A model generated the notes under the pieces. The model saw only the letters and a list, made by a program, of their open reading frames with translations. It made no database searches and had not been told where the DNA came from. The translations under genes were made by a program, and so were the position numbers. Shown one piece after another: positions 1-7,885 of a DNA stretch of 13,341 nt. Source of the stretch: an uncultured Clostridium sp. (lineage in GTDB: Bacteria; Bacillota_A; Clostridia; Lachnospirales; Lachnospiraceae); assembly GCA_900556965.1 (NCBI GenBank), contig USQV01000008.1:1-13341 (forward strand), given 5' to 3'. The stretch's first letter is position 1. Every line of letters starts with the position of its first letter.

Positions 1-280
1 CTCCGTTTACGATCACCTGGGAGCCTACATCATTGGTAGGCTTCAGAAGAATGGGGTTCATCAGCACAGAAGGCTTAATTCCGGCTGCCTCTGCCTGCAT
101 CACCTGAGCTCTGCCCATCTCCAGCCCCTCTTCTGTAATAAAAGAGTTCAGTGCCATATTCTGGGATTTAAAGGGTGCCACCCTGTATCCATCCTGTTTA
201 AAAATCCTGCAAAGCCCTGCTGCCAGAAGGCTTTTTCCTGCATTGGACATTGTCCCCTGCACCATAATCGCTTTTGCCAT
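1..280 (-). CDS. cbiP: Cobyric acid synthase CbiP (CobQ), N-terminal fragment
   Basis: This is the first 93 codons of a gene that runs off the left edge. The translation begins [20 protein letters not shown], where GTMSNAGKS is the ATP-binding P-loop of the CobQ/CbiP family. It continues with [13 protein letters not shown] and then [13 protein letters not shown] and [11 protein letters not shown], which are signature stretches of cobyric acid synthase rather than of CbiA. The family uses ATP and glutamine to amidate adenosylcobyrinate a,c-diamide at the b, d, e and g side chains; the glutaminase half lies outside the window. The ATG at 280-278 has a purine-rich GGGGA stretch about 8 nt upstream, and the gap to the stop of the preceding cobD-like gene is 32 bp, so it is probably the next gene of the same transcript. 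Identification is firm; completeness cannot be judged. Confidence 0.95.
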   Translation of the reverse strand, partial: MAKAIMVQGTMSNAGKSLLAAGLCRIFKQDGYRVAPFKSQNMALNSFITEEGLEMGRAQVMQAEAAGIKPSVLMNPILLKPTNDVGSQVIVNG

Positions 281-312
281 TTTTTGTTTCCCCTTTTCTC
301 CTGTATAAATAC

Positions 313-1356
313 TTATGAAAGCACTTCTTCCAGTACCTCTATCAGCTTTTCATTCTGTTCATGCAGCTTCACTGCCACACGGTAATATCCCTTTTTCAGC
401 CCCAGATAGTTACTGCAGTCCCGGATCAGGATTCCCTTTGCAACACATATTTCAAAGAGATCCTCAGGTCCGTAAAAGAATATATAATTTGCTTCAGAAG
501 GATATACTGTCAGCCCAAGCTGTCTCATCTTTTCCTTCATCCATGCAGATTCACGGAAAATGATCTGCCGTCCTGCTTCCACATATTCTGCTTCCTTCAG
601 TGCTGCCATTCCTGCCTGCTGTGCCATGGTAGACACATTCCAGGGCTGGGTGACTGCCTCCATCCGGTCAAGTACTTCCCCGTCCGAACAGAATCCATAG
701 CCCAGCCGCACACCGGGGATCGCATATCTTTTGGTAAATGCCTTAAGAATAAAAAGTCCCGGATATTTTGCCAGTTTTTCCTTCAACGTATGTTTCTCCG
801 GATCTTTTACAAAATCCAGGAAGCACTCATCTACTACCATAAATATTCCCTGCATGGCACAGGTTTCCAAAATTTCTTCCAGAAGGTCCTGAGGTATGGT
901 GATCCCTGTAGGATTATTGGGATTACACAGGAAAATAATATCCGGCTTTTCTCTTTTCAGAACATCCGGATAATCTTTCTGTATACAGAAATCATTTTCC
1001 TCTTTCAGATAATATCTGCTGATCTCACAGCCAACACTGACCAGTGCCTGTTCATACTCCGCAAAGGTAGGAGCAGGAAGAAGGGCCTTCTTTGGATTCA
1101 ATGCCCTGCTGAGGGAAAAAATAAGGTCTGCGGCTCCATTCCCGCAGATCAGATATTCTTTTTTTGTATGTTCATAATCTGCGATTGCCTCTTTCAGAGG
1201 TCCGCATCCTACACGGGGATAATCACTCAGGTCCTCTACGCTGTCTATGATCGCCTGCTTTACACTCTGCGGTGTTCCCAGCGGATTACAGTTTGCAGAG
1301 AAATCCAGACAGTGATCATATTTATAAACATCACCGCCATGTATATGTTTTGTCAT
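313..1356 (-). CDS. cobD: Threonine-phosphate decarboxylase (CobD/CobC-type PLP enzyme)
   Basis: A 347-residue class I/II aminotransferase-fold protein. Visible motifs are [10 protein letters not shown] near 18-27, [10 protein letters not shown] at 71-80, the LCNPNNPTG loop at 143-151, VVDECFLDF at 174-182 (Asp176 would contact the PLP pyridine nitrogen), and [18 protein letters not shown], in which Lys209 is the likely PLP Schiff-base lysine. The C-terminal [10 protein letters not shown]...YYRVAVK is typical of CobD-like proteins and distinguishes it from plain histidinol-phosphate aminotransferases, its closest relatives. The family reaction is decarboxylation of L-threonine-O-3-phosphate to (R)-1-amino-2-propanol-O-phosphate, the arm attached by CbiB. 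Position directly after cbiB (67-bp gap) and before cbiP supports that role. The ATG at 1356 has AGGAG 7 nt upstream. The length fits the family (about 350-365). The name follows the Salmonella scheme, since CbiB is called CobD in the Pseudomonas scheme. Confidence 0.9.
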   Translation of the reverse strand: MTKHIHGGDVYKYDHCLDFSANCNPLGTPQSVKQAIIDSVEDLSDYPRVGCGPLKEAIADYEHTKKEYLICGNGAADLIFSLSRALNPKKALLPAPTFAEYEQALVSVGCEISRYYLKEENDFCIQKDYPDVLKREKPDIIFLCNPNNPTGITIPQDLLEEILETCAMQGIFMVVDECFLDFVKDPEKHTLKEKLAKYPGLFILKAFTKRYAIPGVRLGYGFCSDGEVLDRMEAVTQPWNVSTMAQQAGMAALKEAEYVEAGRQIIFRESAWMKEKMRQLGLTVYPSEANYIFFYGPEDLFEICVAKGILIRDCSNYLGLKKGYYRVAVKLHEQNEKLIEVLEEVLS

Positions 1357-1423
1357 CAGTTGTCTCCTGTCTTACTATACATGTTTTATATTAATAACTA
1401 TTCAGCAATCCACGTTACCGGAA

Positions 1424-2401
1424 TTATAAAAAGAAACAATATCGCACCGCGCTTCCGATCAGAAGAAATATCACAGCCCCCAGGATCGCTGTTGCATAAA
1501 GCAGACGGTTGGATCGTCTGATATCCTCCACCTCCACAGGGCGGATTCCATCTCCGATGGTTGGCTTCTCATAAAGCTTTCCGAAATAGTAAGCATTGCC
1601 TGCAAGCTGTACATCCAACGCACCTGCCATTGCGGCCTCTGTCTGTGCAGAGTTGGGGCTGGCGTGATTTCTTCTGTCTCTGCGGTAGATCTTCGCTGCA
1701 TTTTTCACATCCATTTTTACAAATACAGAGGCTGCCACCATCAGCCATCCTGAAAGTCTGGCTGGAATATAATTGGCCACATCATCCAGCTTTGCAGCGC
1801 AGCGACCAAAATACAGATATTTATCATTCTTATATCCCAGCATGGAATCCATGGTATTGATTCCTTTGTAAAGGAACATCAGCCACACTCCGCCGATTGC
1901 CATATAAAGCATCGGTGCTATGACACCGTCAGAAGCATTCTCTGCCACAGTCTCTACTGCCGCCTTTGTAACCCCCTCCTCTGTCAGCGACTGGGTATCA
2001 CGACCTACGATCATGGATACTGCATAACGGGCCTCATCCAAAGTTCCGTTTTTCAGTCTGTCATAGACTTTCATGCTCTCTGTTTTCAGAGATTTCGTTG
2101 CCAGAAGCTGATAACACCAGAAGGTTTCCAGTGCAAATCCCATCCATACTGAGATTCCATAGAGAATGTGTAGGATCAGAAATGGGATTCCACCGCTTAA
2201 CAGACAGACAAGGATCACTTCCACTGTACCTGCAGCCAGTTCGCCCTTATCTGTTTTCGGAAAAATCTTTCGGAGTATTTTTTCCAGAAATGCGATCAGA
2301 TTTCCGATCAGACATACCGGATGATACAGCCATCTGGGATCTCCTATCATAAGATCAAGTATGAAGCCTGCTGCAAGGGCAGGCATACTGTAATATAACA
2401 T
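1424..2401 (-). CDS. cbiB: Adenosylcobinamide-phosphate synthase CbiB
   Basis: A 325-residue integral membrane protein that joins the aminopropanol(-phosphate) arm to adenosylcobyric acid. Family signatures are in order: GDPRW..HPVCLIG at 20-33, VGRDTQSL near 132-139, VETVAENASDGVIAPMLY at 149-166, NTMDSMLGYKND near 182-193, FGRCAAKLDDVANYIPARL near 198-216, and RNHASPNSAQTEAAMAGAL near 244-262. Hydrophobic segments at roughly 60-90, 160-180, 215-230 and 300-325 look membrane-spanning. The length matches the usual 310-330. The ATG at 2401 has AAGGAG about 10 nt upstream, overlapping the end of cbiA, whose stop is only 4 bp away; this implies cotranscription and possibly translational coupling. 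Its partner enzyme for making the arm, the CobD-type decarboxylase, follows directly. No unusual feature was seen. Confidence 0.95.
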   Translation of the reverse strand: MLYYSMPALAAGFILDLMIGDPRWLYHPVCLIGNLIAFLEKILRKIFPKTDKGELAAGTVEVILVCLLSGGIPFLILHILYGISVWMGFALETFWCYQLLATKSLKTESMKVYDRLKNGTLDEARYAVSMIVGRDTQSLTEEGVTKAAVETVAENASDGVIAPMLYMAIGGVWLMFLYKGINTMDSMLGYKNDKYLYFGRCAAKLDDVANYIPARLSGWLMVAASVFVKMDVKNAAKIYRRDRRNHASPNSAQTEAAMAGALDVQLAGNAYYFGKLYEKPTIGDGIRPVEVEDIRRSNRLLYATAILGAVIFLLIGSAVRYCFFL

Positions 2402-2405
2402 ATTT

Positions 2406-3800
2406 TTAAAACTCCTTGTTATGATATTCCAGACATTTCATGAGAAAAGCCCTGGGAATCTGGGGATTTCCATAATAATAGATATGAGGATATCCTGCCA
2501 GCAGGTTACTGCTGCTGTGCATACAGTCCCAACCTCTTTTACTCAAAGGCTTCGCTGCATGAAAATCACTTCCACAGTTCTCTGAATCAAAATAGTGGAA
2601 TTCATGGGCCGGAATCTCACCAATCTCCTCTGCACTTCTGCCAAAAACAGGTTTCCCGGCGGTTAATGTGATATATCCAAATCTGGTCAGTCTGGGAGTG
2701 CGGAAACATTTTCCGGGGATCACTCCGCAGGTTTTCCGAAACACTCCGTTCATGTCCTCCATCTGTTCATGAAGATACATGAAGCCTCCGCATTCTGCCA
2801 TACATGGCATGCCCTGTTTAACTGCCTGTGCAATCTCCTCTTTCATGGATGCATTGCGTTCCAGTGCTTCTCCATTTAATTCCGGATAGCCGCCATAGAG
2901 AAGAATCCCATCCAGATCTGCTGGAAGATGTTCATCATGAACTGGCGAGAAATCAACCAGCTCTGCCCCCATTTCCTGAAGGAGACGAAAATTGTCTTCA
3001 TAAAAGAAACAAAAGGCTTCATCCTTTGCCACTCCGATACGCAGCTTCTGTGGCAGACAATATCCATATGTCTCGTCTTTCTGTACCAACGATTCCGGCA
3101 CCTGCAGCTCCTCTGCATGCCTGGCAAGTGCAAGGATCCTGTCAATCTCCAGTGTGTCTTCCAATATTCCGGCAAGCTTCTGCAAACGTTCCTTCAGATC
3201 AGAAATCTCCTCAGGAAGCACAAGACCCAGATGACGGCTCTCGATCACACAGTCCTCTACCTTTGGCACATATCCAAGAACCTCCACCTCAAGCTGTTCT
3301 TCCACCAGCTTCTTCATTCTGGGATAAAGCATGGGAGACATCTGGTTAAAGATCACGCCTTTGATATGGCTTTTCTCTTTGTACTCCATAAAACCTTTGA
3401 TATAAGCTGCCAGGGAAATACTCATTCCTCTGCTGTTTACCACAAGGATGACCGGAGTATCTGTGGTATCTGCCAGGTCATAGGCGCTTGCTTTCGTGGA
3501 TATTCCACCCACGCCGTCATAATAGCCCATAACACCTTCCATCACTGCAATATCGCAGTCTGCTGCATTTTTTCCAAGCAGGTATCGGGTAGTCTCGGCA
3601 TCTGTAAAAAAGGTATCCAGATTTCTGGATTTCGTCCCGATGACTCTGGAATGAAACATGGGATCTATATAATCCGGTCCGCATTTAAAAGATGCCACTT
3701 TCATTTTTCGATTGACCAGTGCCTGCAAAAGTCCGCAGGTAATCAGAGTTTTGCCACTGCCACTGGCTCCTGCTGCAAGAAGTATTCTTGGAATGTCCAT
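2406..3800 (-). CDS. cbiA: Cobyrinate a,c-diamide synthase CbiA
   Basis: A 464-residue two-domain amidotransferase that uses ATP and glutamine to amidate the a and c carboxylates of (cobalt-)cobyrinic acid. The N-terminal half is a dethiobiotin-synthetase-like ATPase with P-loop GASGSGKT at 11-18, FKCGPDYIDP at 38-47 and MEGVMGYYDG at 87-96. The C-terminal half, from about residue 250, is a type 1 glutaminase with LLYGGYPEL at 300-308, the nucleophile in AECGGFMYL (Cys337), PAHEFHYFD at 397-405 and GYPHIYYYGNP (His439 as catalytic base). Length is normal (450-470). The ATG at 3800 has GGAG 8-9 nt upstream. A 122-bp gap, the longest in the window, separates it from the cbiJ-E-T gene and carries tandem palindromes, so it may begin a separately regulated transcript with cbiB, cobD and cbiP. 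That regulatory reading is inference. Confidence 0.96.
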   Translation of the reverse strand: MDIPRILLAAGASGSGKTLITCGLLQALVNRKMKVASFKCGPDYIDPMFHSRVIGTKSRNLDTFFTDAETTRYLLGKNAADCDIAVMEGVMGYYDGVGGISTKASAYDLADTTDTPVILVVNSRGMSISLAAYIKGFMEYKEKSHIKGVIFNQMSPMLYPRMKKLVEEQLEVEVLGYVPKVEDCVIESRHLGLVLPEEISDLKERLQKLAGILEDTLEIDRILALARHAEELQVPESLVQKDETYGYCLPQKLRIGVAKDEAFCFFYEDNFRLLQEMGAELVDFSPVHDEHLPADLDGILLYGGYPELNGEALERNASMKEEIAQAVKQGMPCMAECGGFMYLHEQMEDMNGVFRKTCGVIPGKCFRTPRLTRFGYITLTAGKPVFGRSAEEIGEIPAHEFHYFDSENCGSDFHAAKPLSKRGWDCMHSSSNLLAGYPHIYYYGNPQIPRAFLMKCLEYHNKEF

Positions 3801-3922
3801 CCCTGTTCTCCTCTGTTTCTGTCCTATATTTTTTCAACAATTTCAGGGCATTCCAATCTATTAACTGTTAATCTGTATTTCCTTAACTGTTAATTTGTAA
3901 TCCCTGATATCTGCATCATTTG
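3801..3922 (-). promoter_or_regulatory. Gap upstream of cbiA with candidate operator pair
   Basis: This is the longest gene-free stretch in the window. Reading toward cbiA it holds the end of the cbiJ-E-T transcript, two copies of the 11-bp palindrome TTAAC-N-GTTAA, an AT-rich stretch with AAAAAATATAGGA around 3822-3834, and the GAGGAG ribosome binding site of cbiA at about 3809-3814. No good -35/-10 pair could be fixed; TTGGAA at 3856-3851 is a possible -35 but has no convincing -10 partner. No U-tract terminator follows cbiJ-E-T. The palindromes sit about 61-93 bp before the cbiA start, a plausible operator position. Control of the late genes from here is inference. Confidence 0.4.
3861..3904. 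repeat. Two tandem 22-bp repeats, each starting with a perfect palindrome
   Basis: The units are 3861-3882 and 3883-3904, identical at 19 of 22 positions by eye. Each begins with TTAACTGTTAAT, which contains the odd-length perfect palindrome TTAAC-N-GTTAA (3861-3871 and 3883-3893). Centre-to-centre spacing is 22 bp, about two helical turns, so two dimeric DNA-binding proteins could bind the same face of the helix. The same symmetry would also let the two copies pair in RNA around an 11-nt loop with a central mismatch, but no U-run follows. I do not recognise the site as that of a known regulator. Confidence 0.75.
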
Positions 3923-5974
3923 TTATTTCCCGGGATTCTGAAGTGTAATAATATAAATAGGATTCTCGCCCATCATCATATGATAACGTCCGATTGCCTT
4001 TGAACGTGCCGCACTTAGCTGCACGATCTCATTCTCTTCAAATCCAAACTCTTTCGCTGTTTCCAATGCTTCAGACACAGTTTCAAGAGTGATACAGTTG
4101 ATCACGATCCGGACATGAGAGTTCTTTTCAAGTAACAGCTTCACAATCTCTTTCAGATTTCCTGACGAGCCTCCGATAAAAGCATGGGTCGGTGCCGGAA
4201 GATCTTTCAGAGCCTCCGGTGCAAGTCCTTCCACAATCTCCAGATTATCCGCTGCAAATTTCACCTTATTCCGGTGGATCAGTTCAACTGCGTCTTCCTT
4301 TTTCTCAATTGCCCAGACCTGTCCCTGATGAGCACGAAGTGCCATCTCTATTGACAGTGAGCCTGTTCCTGCACCCACATCATAGCAGACAGAATCAGCA
4401 GTCAGCCGCAATTTGGAAAGGGATACCGTACGCACCTCTTCCTTTGTCATAGGTGCTTTGCCTCTGATAAATTCCTCATCTCTGATCCCATGCGTCTCCA
4501 GACGTGTTCCTGCATTTTCATTTACTGCACAGATGACGGACAAAGGATCACCCTTATATTCTGTCAGTTCACTGGCTGGTTTTACAAAAATCTTCTCATT
4601 TTCATAAGACAGATTCTCTCCCACATAAAGGAGCACATCACCCATCCCGTATTTTACCAGTTTCTCTGCCAGAACTGCTACACCGTCTGAGGTTCCAAGT
4701 ATGGAAAATACTTTCTCCGCATAACAGATATGTGAGATAAGATTACATCCTCTTCCATGTGCACTGACGATTTTGGCATCATCCCAGGACAATCCTATTT
4801 GGGACATAAAATATACAACTGAGGAAATCCCGCACTGAATCTCTATCTCTGTATTATTTTGTGCTGAACTATCCCGTTCTTCCTCACTCTTCTCTGATCC
4901 GTTCTTTCTCTGTACTCTCAGATCCGCACTGTCCTGACACAGTACTTCCAGAAGTTTTCTGGCTCCACTGTAGAAGCCCACATCTCCGGAAAGGACGATC
5001 ACAATATTGTCATACTCCGGATGTGTATCAATGTAATCCCTGATCTCCTGGCTTCTGTATTCCACGAACACATCCTGTCCCGGACGTTTCACAGAATCCA
5101 CCATCCTCCTGGCACCGATCAGAAGATCCGCCTGATCCAGGCTGTTCTTACCCTGGACAGTGAGAAGTTTTTGACTTCCCATTCCAATTCCCAGCAATGT
5201 AATATGCGGTCTGTGGGCTAAGCTGAAATGCTCTGTAAGAAATCTCTTACATTCTCTCACAGACATTCCTTCCTCTTTCAGAGGACGCCCGATGATCACA
5301 GGAACTGCATCACATTCCAGGGTAGCATCGATCTTATCCTGAAATCCACCTGCTTTTCCTGTATCCTTTGTGACCAGATATCTGCAGTCATACTGTCTGA
5401 GCATTGCAGCATTCAGCTCTCTGGAAAAAGGCCCCTGCATTCCTATCAGATGTTTTCCCTCAAATCCCAGCTCTGCACAGGCTTTCATCACATTGGGCAG
5501 AGAAAGGACTCTTGCATAAAGACGGTTCTGATAATCCTTCATGCCTGTGAAACCGGCCAGTTCCTTGCTTCCTGTTGTCAGCAATACATTTCCCTGTGTC
5601 TGATCCAGATAATCTGTAGCAGCCTGAACACTGTCCACATATACTGCCCTGTCCTCATGTTCCCCAGCCTCTCTCAACACCCTGTAATATGCTGTCTGCG
5701 TATTTTCACAGGCTGTCCTGATATTTACAGTCACCTCAGCAGCATAAGGATGGGTAGCATCCAGCACCATTTCCGGTTTCTCCTGTAAAAAGACCTCTTC
5801 CATGTCCGCTGCATCCAGTCTTCCGGTCTGAACAGTGAGAAATTCATTTTCTGTAAGAGATTTGCTGCCATATTCTGTGGCAACAAATCCCTTTGTCTCT
5901 ATCTTATGATCTGCCAGAAACCGGCAGATCTCGTATCCTTCTGTTGTTCCCGCAAAAACAAGAACTTTATACAT
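3923..5974 (-). CDS. cbiJET: CbiJ-CbiE-CbiT trifunctional fusion (precorrin-6A reductase / C5- and C15-methyltransferases)
   Basis: A 683-residue single reading frame that joins three enzymes. Residues 1-250 are CbiJ/CobK (cobalt-precorrin-6A reductase): VLVFAGTTEG at 4-13, LDATHPYA at 71-78, LLTTGSKEL at 131-139 and VTKDTGKAGG at 201-210. Residues from about 256 to 490 are CbiE (C5-methyltransferase, tetrapyrrole methylase fold): ITLLGIGMGS, LLIGARRMV, VLSGDVGFYSGA at 327-338, GISSVVYF and SAHGRG. Residues from about 498 to 683 are CbiT (C15-methyltransferase and C12-decarboxylase, Rossmann SAM fold): YDVGAGTGSLSIEMA at 531-545 and AFIGGSSGNL. CbiE-CbiT fusion is the familiar CobL arrangement; the extra CbiJ at the front is less usual. 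A hydrophilic insertion interrupts the CbiE domain near 354-382, just before GISS. The ATG at 5974 overlaps the cbiH end by 8 bp and has GAGGGG upstream. Confidence 0.93.
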   Translation of the reverse strand: MYKVLVFAGTTEGYEICRFLADHKIETKGFVATEYGSKSLTENEFLTVQTGRLDAADMEEVFLQEKPEMVLDATHPYAAEVTVNIRTACENTQTAYYRVLREAGEHEDRAVYVDSVQAATDYLDQTQGNVLLTTGSKELAGFTGMKDYQNRLYARVLSLPNVMKACAELGFEGKHLIGMQGPFSRELNAAMLRQYDCRYLVTKDTGKAGGFQDKIDATLECDAVPVIIGRPLKEEGMSVRECKRFLTEHFSLAHRPHITLLGIGMGSQKLLTVQGKNSLDQADLLIGARRMVDSVKRPGQDVFVEYRSQEIRDYIDTHPEYDNIVIVLSGDVGFYSGARKLLEVLCQDSADLRVQRKNGSEKSEEERDSSAQNNTEIEIQCGISSVVYFMSQIGLSWDDAKIVSAHGRGCNLISHICYAEKVFSILGTSDGVAVLAEKLVKYGMGDVLLYVGENLSYENEKIFVKPASELTEYKGDPLSVICAVNENAGTRLETHGIRDEEFIRGKAPMTKEEVRTVSLSKLRLTADSVCYDVGAGTGSLSIEMALRAHQGQVWAIEKKEDAVELIHRNKVKFAADNLEIVEGLAPEALKDLPAPTHAFIGGSSGNLKEIVKLLLEKNSHVRIVINCITLETVSEALETAKEFGFEENEIVQLSAARSKAIGRYHMMMGENPIYIITLQNPGK

Positions 5975-6698
5975 TCCTATATCCCCTCGGTGTTACCATC
6001 TTATTGTTGATTTCCTTTGTCTGAGAATTACCGATAAATACTGTAGTAAACATATCCACCTGTGTATCTCTCAGTTCTTTTAATGTCATTACATGAGCTT
6101 CCTCGCCGTCTCTTGCGATATTGGAAACTGTTCCGCAGATGGTATCCGGTGATTTGTATTTCATCATCAGATCACAGGCTTTCTGCAGGTAATCATGACG
6201 TTTTTTACTTGACGGATTGTAAAGGCATACAACAAAATCTGCCTGAGCTGCTGCCAGAAGTCTTGCCTCTATCTTTTCCCATGGTGTGAGAAGGTCACTT
6301 AAGCTGATCAGACAGAAGTCATGGATCAGAGGTGCACCCAGAACAGCAGCTCCGCCTGTTGCAGCTGTCACACCCGGAATGATCTCCAGTTCTGTTTCCG
6401 GATAATTGACACCAACCTCATACATCAGACCTGCCATACCGTAAACTCCTGCATCACCGCTGCAGATCATGGAAACAGTCTTGCCTTTTTTTGCCTCTTC
6501 AAAGGCAAGGACACAGCGGTCCACTTCCTTTTTCATTGGTGTAGTCATAAATTCTTTTCCCGGAAAATATTCCTTCACCAGGTCTACATATACGGTATAT
6601 CCGATGATCGCATCACTTTCATTCATGGCGCGGATCGCTTTTCCTGTCATCTGGTCATAAGCTCCCGGTCCGATTCCGATTACATATATTTTACTCAA
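5967..6698 (-). CDS. cbiH: Cobalt-factor III / precorrin-3B C17-methyltransferase CbiH (CobJ)
   Basis: A 243-residue tetrapyrrole methylase that uses SAM to methylate C17 while the macrocycle contracts. It shows the SAM-binding IYVIGIGPGAYDQMT at 4-18, CSGDAGVYGMAGLMYE at 79-94, IIPGVTAATGGAAVLGAPLIHDF at 106-128 followed by SLSDLLTPW, then VCLYNPSSKKR and the C-terminal FIGNSQT..VTPRGY that marks the CbiH/CobJ branch. Length is standard for a stand-alone CbiH; there is no fused ferredoxin-like or CbiG domain. The start is read as TTG at 6698-6696 because GGAGGA (6710-6705) lies 6 nt upstream and the family N-terminus begins right there. It overlaps the cbiG end by 8 bp and the cbiJ-E-T start by 8 bp, so the three are probably translationally coupled. 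Confidence 0.94.
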   Translation of the reverse strand: MSKIYVIGIGPGAYDQMTGKAIRAMNESDAIIGYTVYVDLVKEYFPGKEFMTTPMKKEVDRCVLAFEEAKKGKTVSMICSGDAGVYGMAGLMYEVGVNYPETELEIIPGVTAATGGAAVLGAPLIHDFCLISLSDLLTPWEKIEARLLAAAQADFVVCLYNPSSKKRHDYLQKACDLMMKYKSPDTICGTVSNIARDGEEAHVMTLKELRDTQVDMFTTVFIGNSQTKEINNKMVTPRGYRNV

Positions 6699-7812
6699 AA
6701 TGTATCCTCCATTCTCTGGCAGCCACTGCTGTGGTCACACCATTTTCTCCTGTTTTTCTCTGCAGCAGCCTGCCATTTCCACTGGCAAGGACTGCACTTC
6801 TCTCACAGACATTGTCCACACCTGTGATCTTTTTTACAAAAGGTGAGGGAGTAAATTCTCCAGGCACCTGTTTTAATTCTTCTTCTGTATAAGTCACAAA
6901 AGGAATCTGCCAGTCCTGTGACAATGACAGGATTCCCTTTTCTTCTTTCTTCAGATCAATGCTTGCGATCTGCTCAAATGCTTCTTTATGAAATCCGGAT
7001 CTGTCCAGCACCTTCTGCGCTGCCTCTGCGATTCCACGGGCATCCTTGTCTTTCCTGCAGCCCATACCCAGAGTCAGACATTTCGGAACTACCTGTGTGG
7101 TAGAAATAAAAGGATTACAGGAAGTATGTACAGTAACCGCAACTCCGCAGTCTATATTCGTACAGTCTGTCCCTGTTCCATTAAAATCAGAGCTTTTCTG
7201 TGTTTCCTCTTCTGATCTGTCATCCGTACTGTTGACAGGATTCCCATATTCGTCACACCGGACCAGCCCCTCCGGCAGTTCGCCGTCCGTCGGAAACTCA
7301 CTGTAAAATCCAACTTTCTTTCCTGCCAGAAGTGCAGCAGAGACTTCCTTTGCTGCTTTCATGTTAAAAATATTGCAATTGTTTTTCTTTGCAAAAACAT
7401 CTACTGCAAAACGGTGATGCAGGTCTGTGGCTGTTGTGACCACTGGTATTGCTTCCAGAATTTCTGCTGTTTTCAGCGCCAGTTCATTGGCACCGCCCAG
7501 ATGTCCGGACAGAAGGGAAATGACAAACTTTCCACATTCATCTACAACCAGCACCGCAGGGTCTGACTTCTTTGACGCTACATAAGGCGCAATGCTGCGG
7601 ACGGCAATTCCGGTGGCACCGATAAAGATCAGTGCATCTGAATCAGAAAATTTCTCTCCTGCCCATGCAGAGGTACTGATCTGAATAGAATCCGGAAGAT
7701 ATTTACTTTTTTTATCCAGTTCTGCTGTCATACCGGCAGCTCCCAGCCCCCTGCATAATCTCTCCCCGGTCTGCTGACCGGTAAGGCTGAAGCATATAAG
7801 TGCAACCTTCAC
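6691..7812 (-). CDS. cbiG: Cobalt-precorrin-5A hydrolase CbiG
   Basis: A 373-residue protein that opens the ring-contracted lactone of cobalt-precorrin-5A and releases the C20-derived two-carbon unit as acetaldehyde. The N-terminal and middle regions show FIGATGIAVRSIAPYV at 63-78, FVISLLSGHLGGANELA near 97-112 and VVTTATDLHHRFAVDVFA near 124-141. The C-terminal domain has LTLGMGCRKDKD near 246-257, IASIDLKKEEKG near 282-293 and the closing TGVDNVCERSAVLASG near 330-345. A Ser/Asp/Glu/Thr-rich stretch at about residues 194-222, between the two halves, looks like an insertion compared with compact CbiG proteins. The start is GTG at 7812-7810, chosen because AAGGA at 7825-7821 is 8 nt upstream and the product then begins MKVALICFS as is usual. 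A 73-bp gap separates it from cbiF. Confidence 0.94.
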   Translation of the reverse strand: MKVALICFSLTGQQTGERLCRGLGAAGMTAELDKKSKYLPDSIQISTSAWAGEKFSDSDALIFIGATGIAVRSIAPYVASKKSDPAVLVVDECGKFVISLLSGHLGGANELALKTAEILEAIPVVTTATDLHHRFAVDVFAKKNNCNIFNMKAAKEVSAALLAGKKVGFYSEFPTDGELPEGLVRCDEYGNPVNSTDDRSEEETQKSSDFNGTGTDCTNIDCGVAVTVHTSCNPFISTTQVVPKCLTLGMGCRKDKDARGIAEAAQKVLDRSGFHKEAFEQIASIDLKKEEKGILSLSQDWQIPFVTYTEEELKQVPGEFTPSPFVKKITGVDNVCERSAVLASGNGRLLQRKTGENGVTTAVAAREWRIHFE

Positions 7813-7885
7813 TGTTATATTCCTTCTCTTTCTCCTGTTTACAGTAATCTCATAAACGATAGCAATTCCTGAAGGTTACCAGATT

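Noticed and set aside
361..1521. Long open frame on the plus strand opposite cobD (386 codons)
   Set aside because: It is antisense to a clearly recognised PLP enzyme, has a Cys/Phe/Ile-rich composition with no domain, and lacks a ribosome binding site; it arises from codon bias of the real gene.
2928..3893. Long open frame on the plus strand opposite cbiA (321 codons)
   Set aside because: It is fully antisense to the intact CbiA frame with all catalytic motifs, and its translation resembles no family.
3861..3893. Rho-independent terminator formed by pairing of the two palindromes
   Set aside because: The stem would be AT-rich with a central mismatch and an 11-nt loop, and no U-tract follows on the transcribed strand.
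3861..3904. CRISPR-like array
   Set aside because: There are only two directly adjacent 22-bp units without spacers and no cas genes nearby.
3801..3922. Cobalamin riboswitch upstream of cbiA
   Set aside because: At 122 bp the gap is too short for a full cobalamin riboswitch, and I saw no B12-box-like element on the coding strand; other gaps are shorter still.
7839..7847. Short palindrome TTACAGTAA in the gap before cbiG as a third copy of the operator
   Set aside because: It is one base shorter in each arm than TTAAC-N-GTTAA, single, and short enough to occur by chance.
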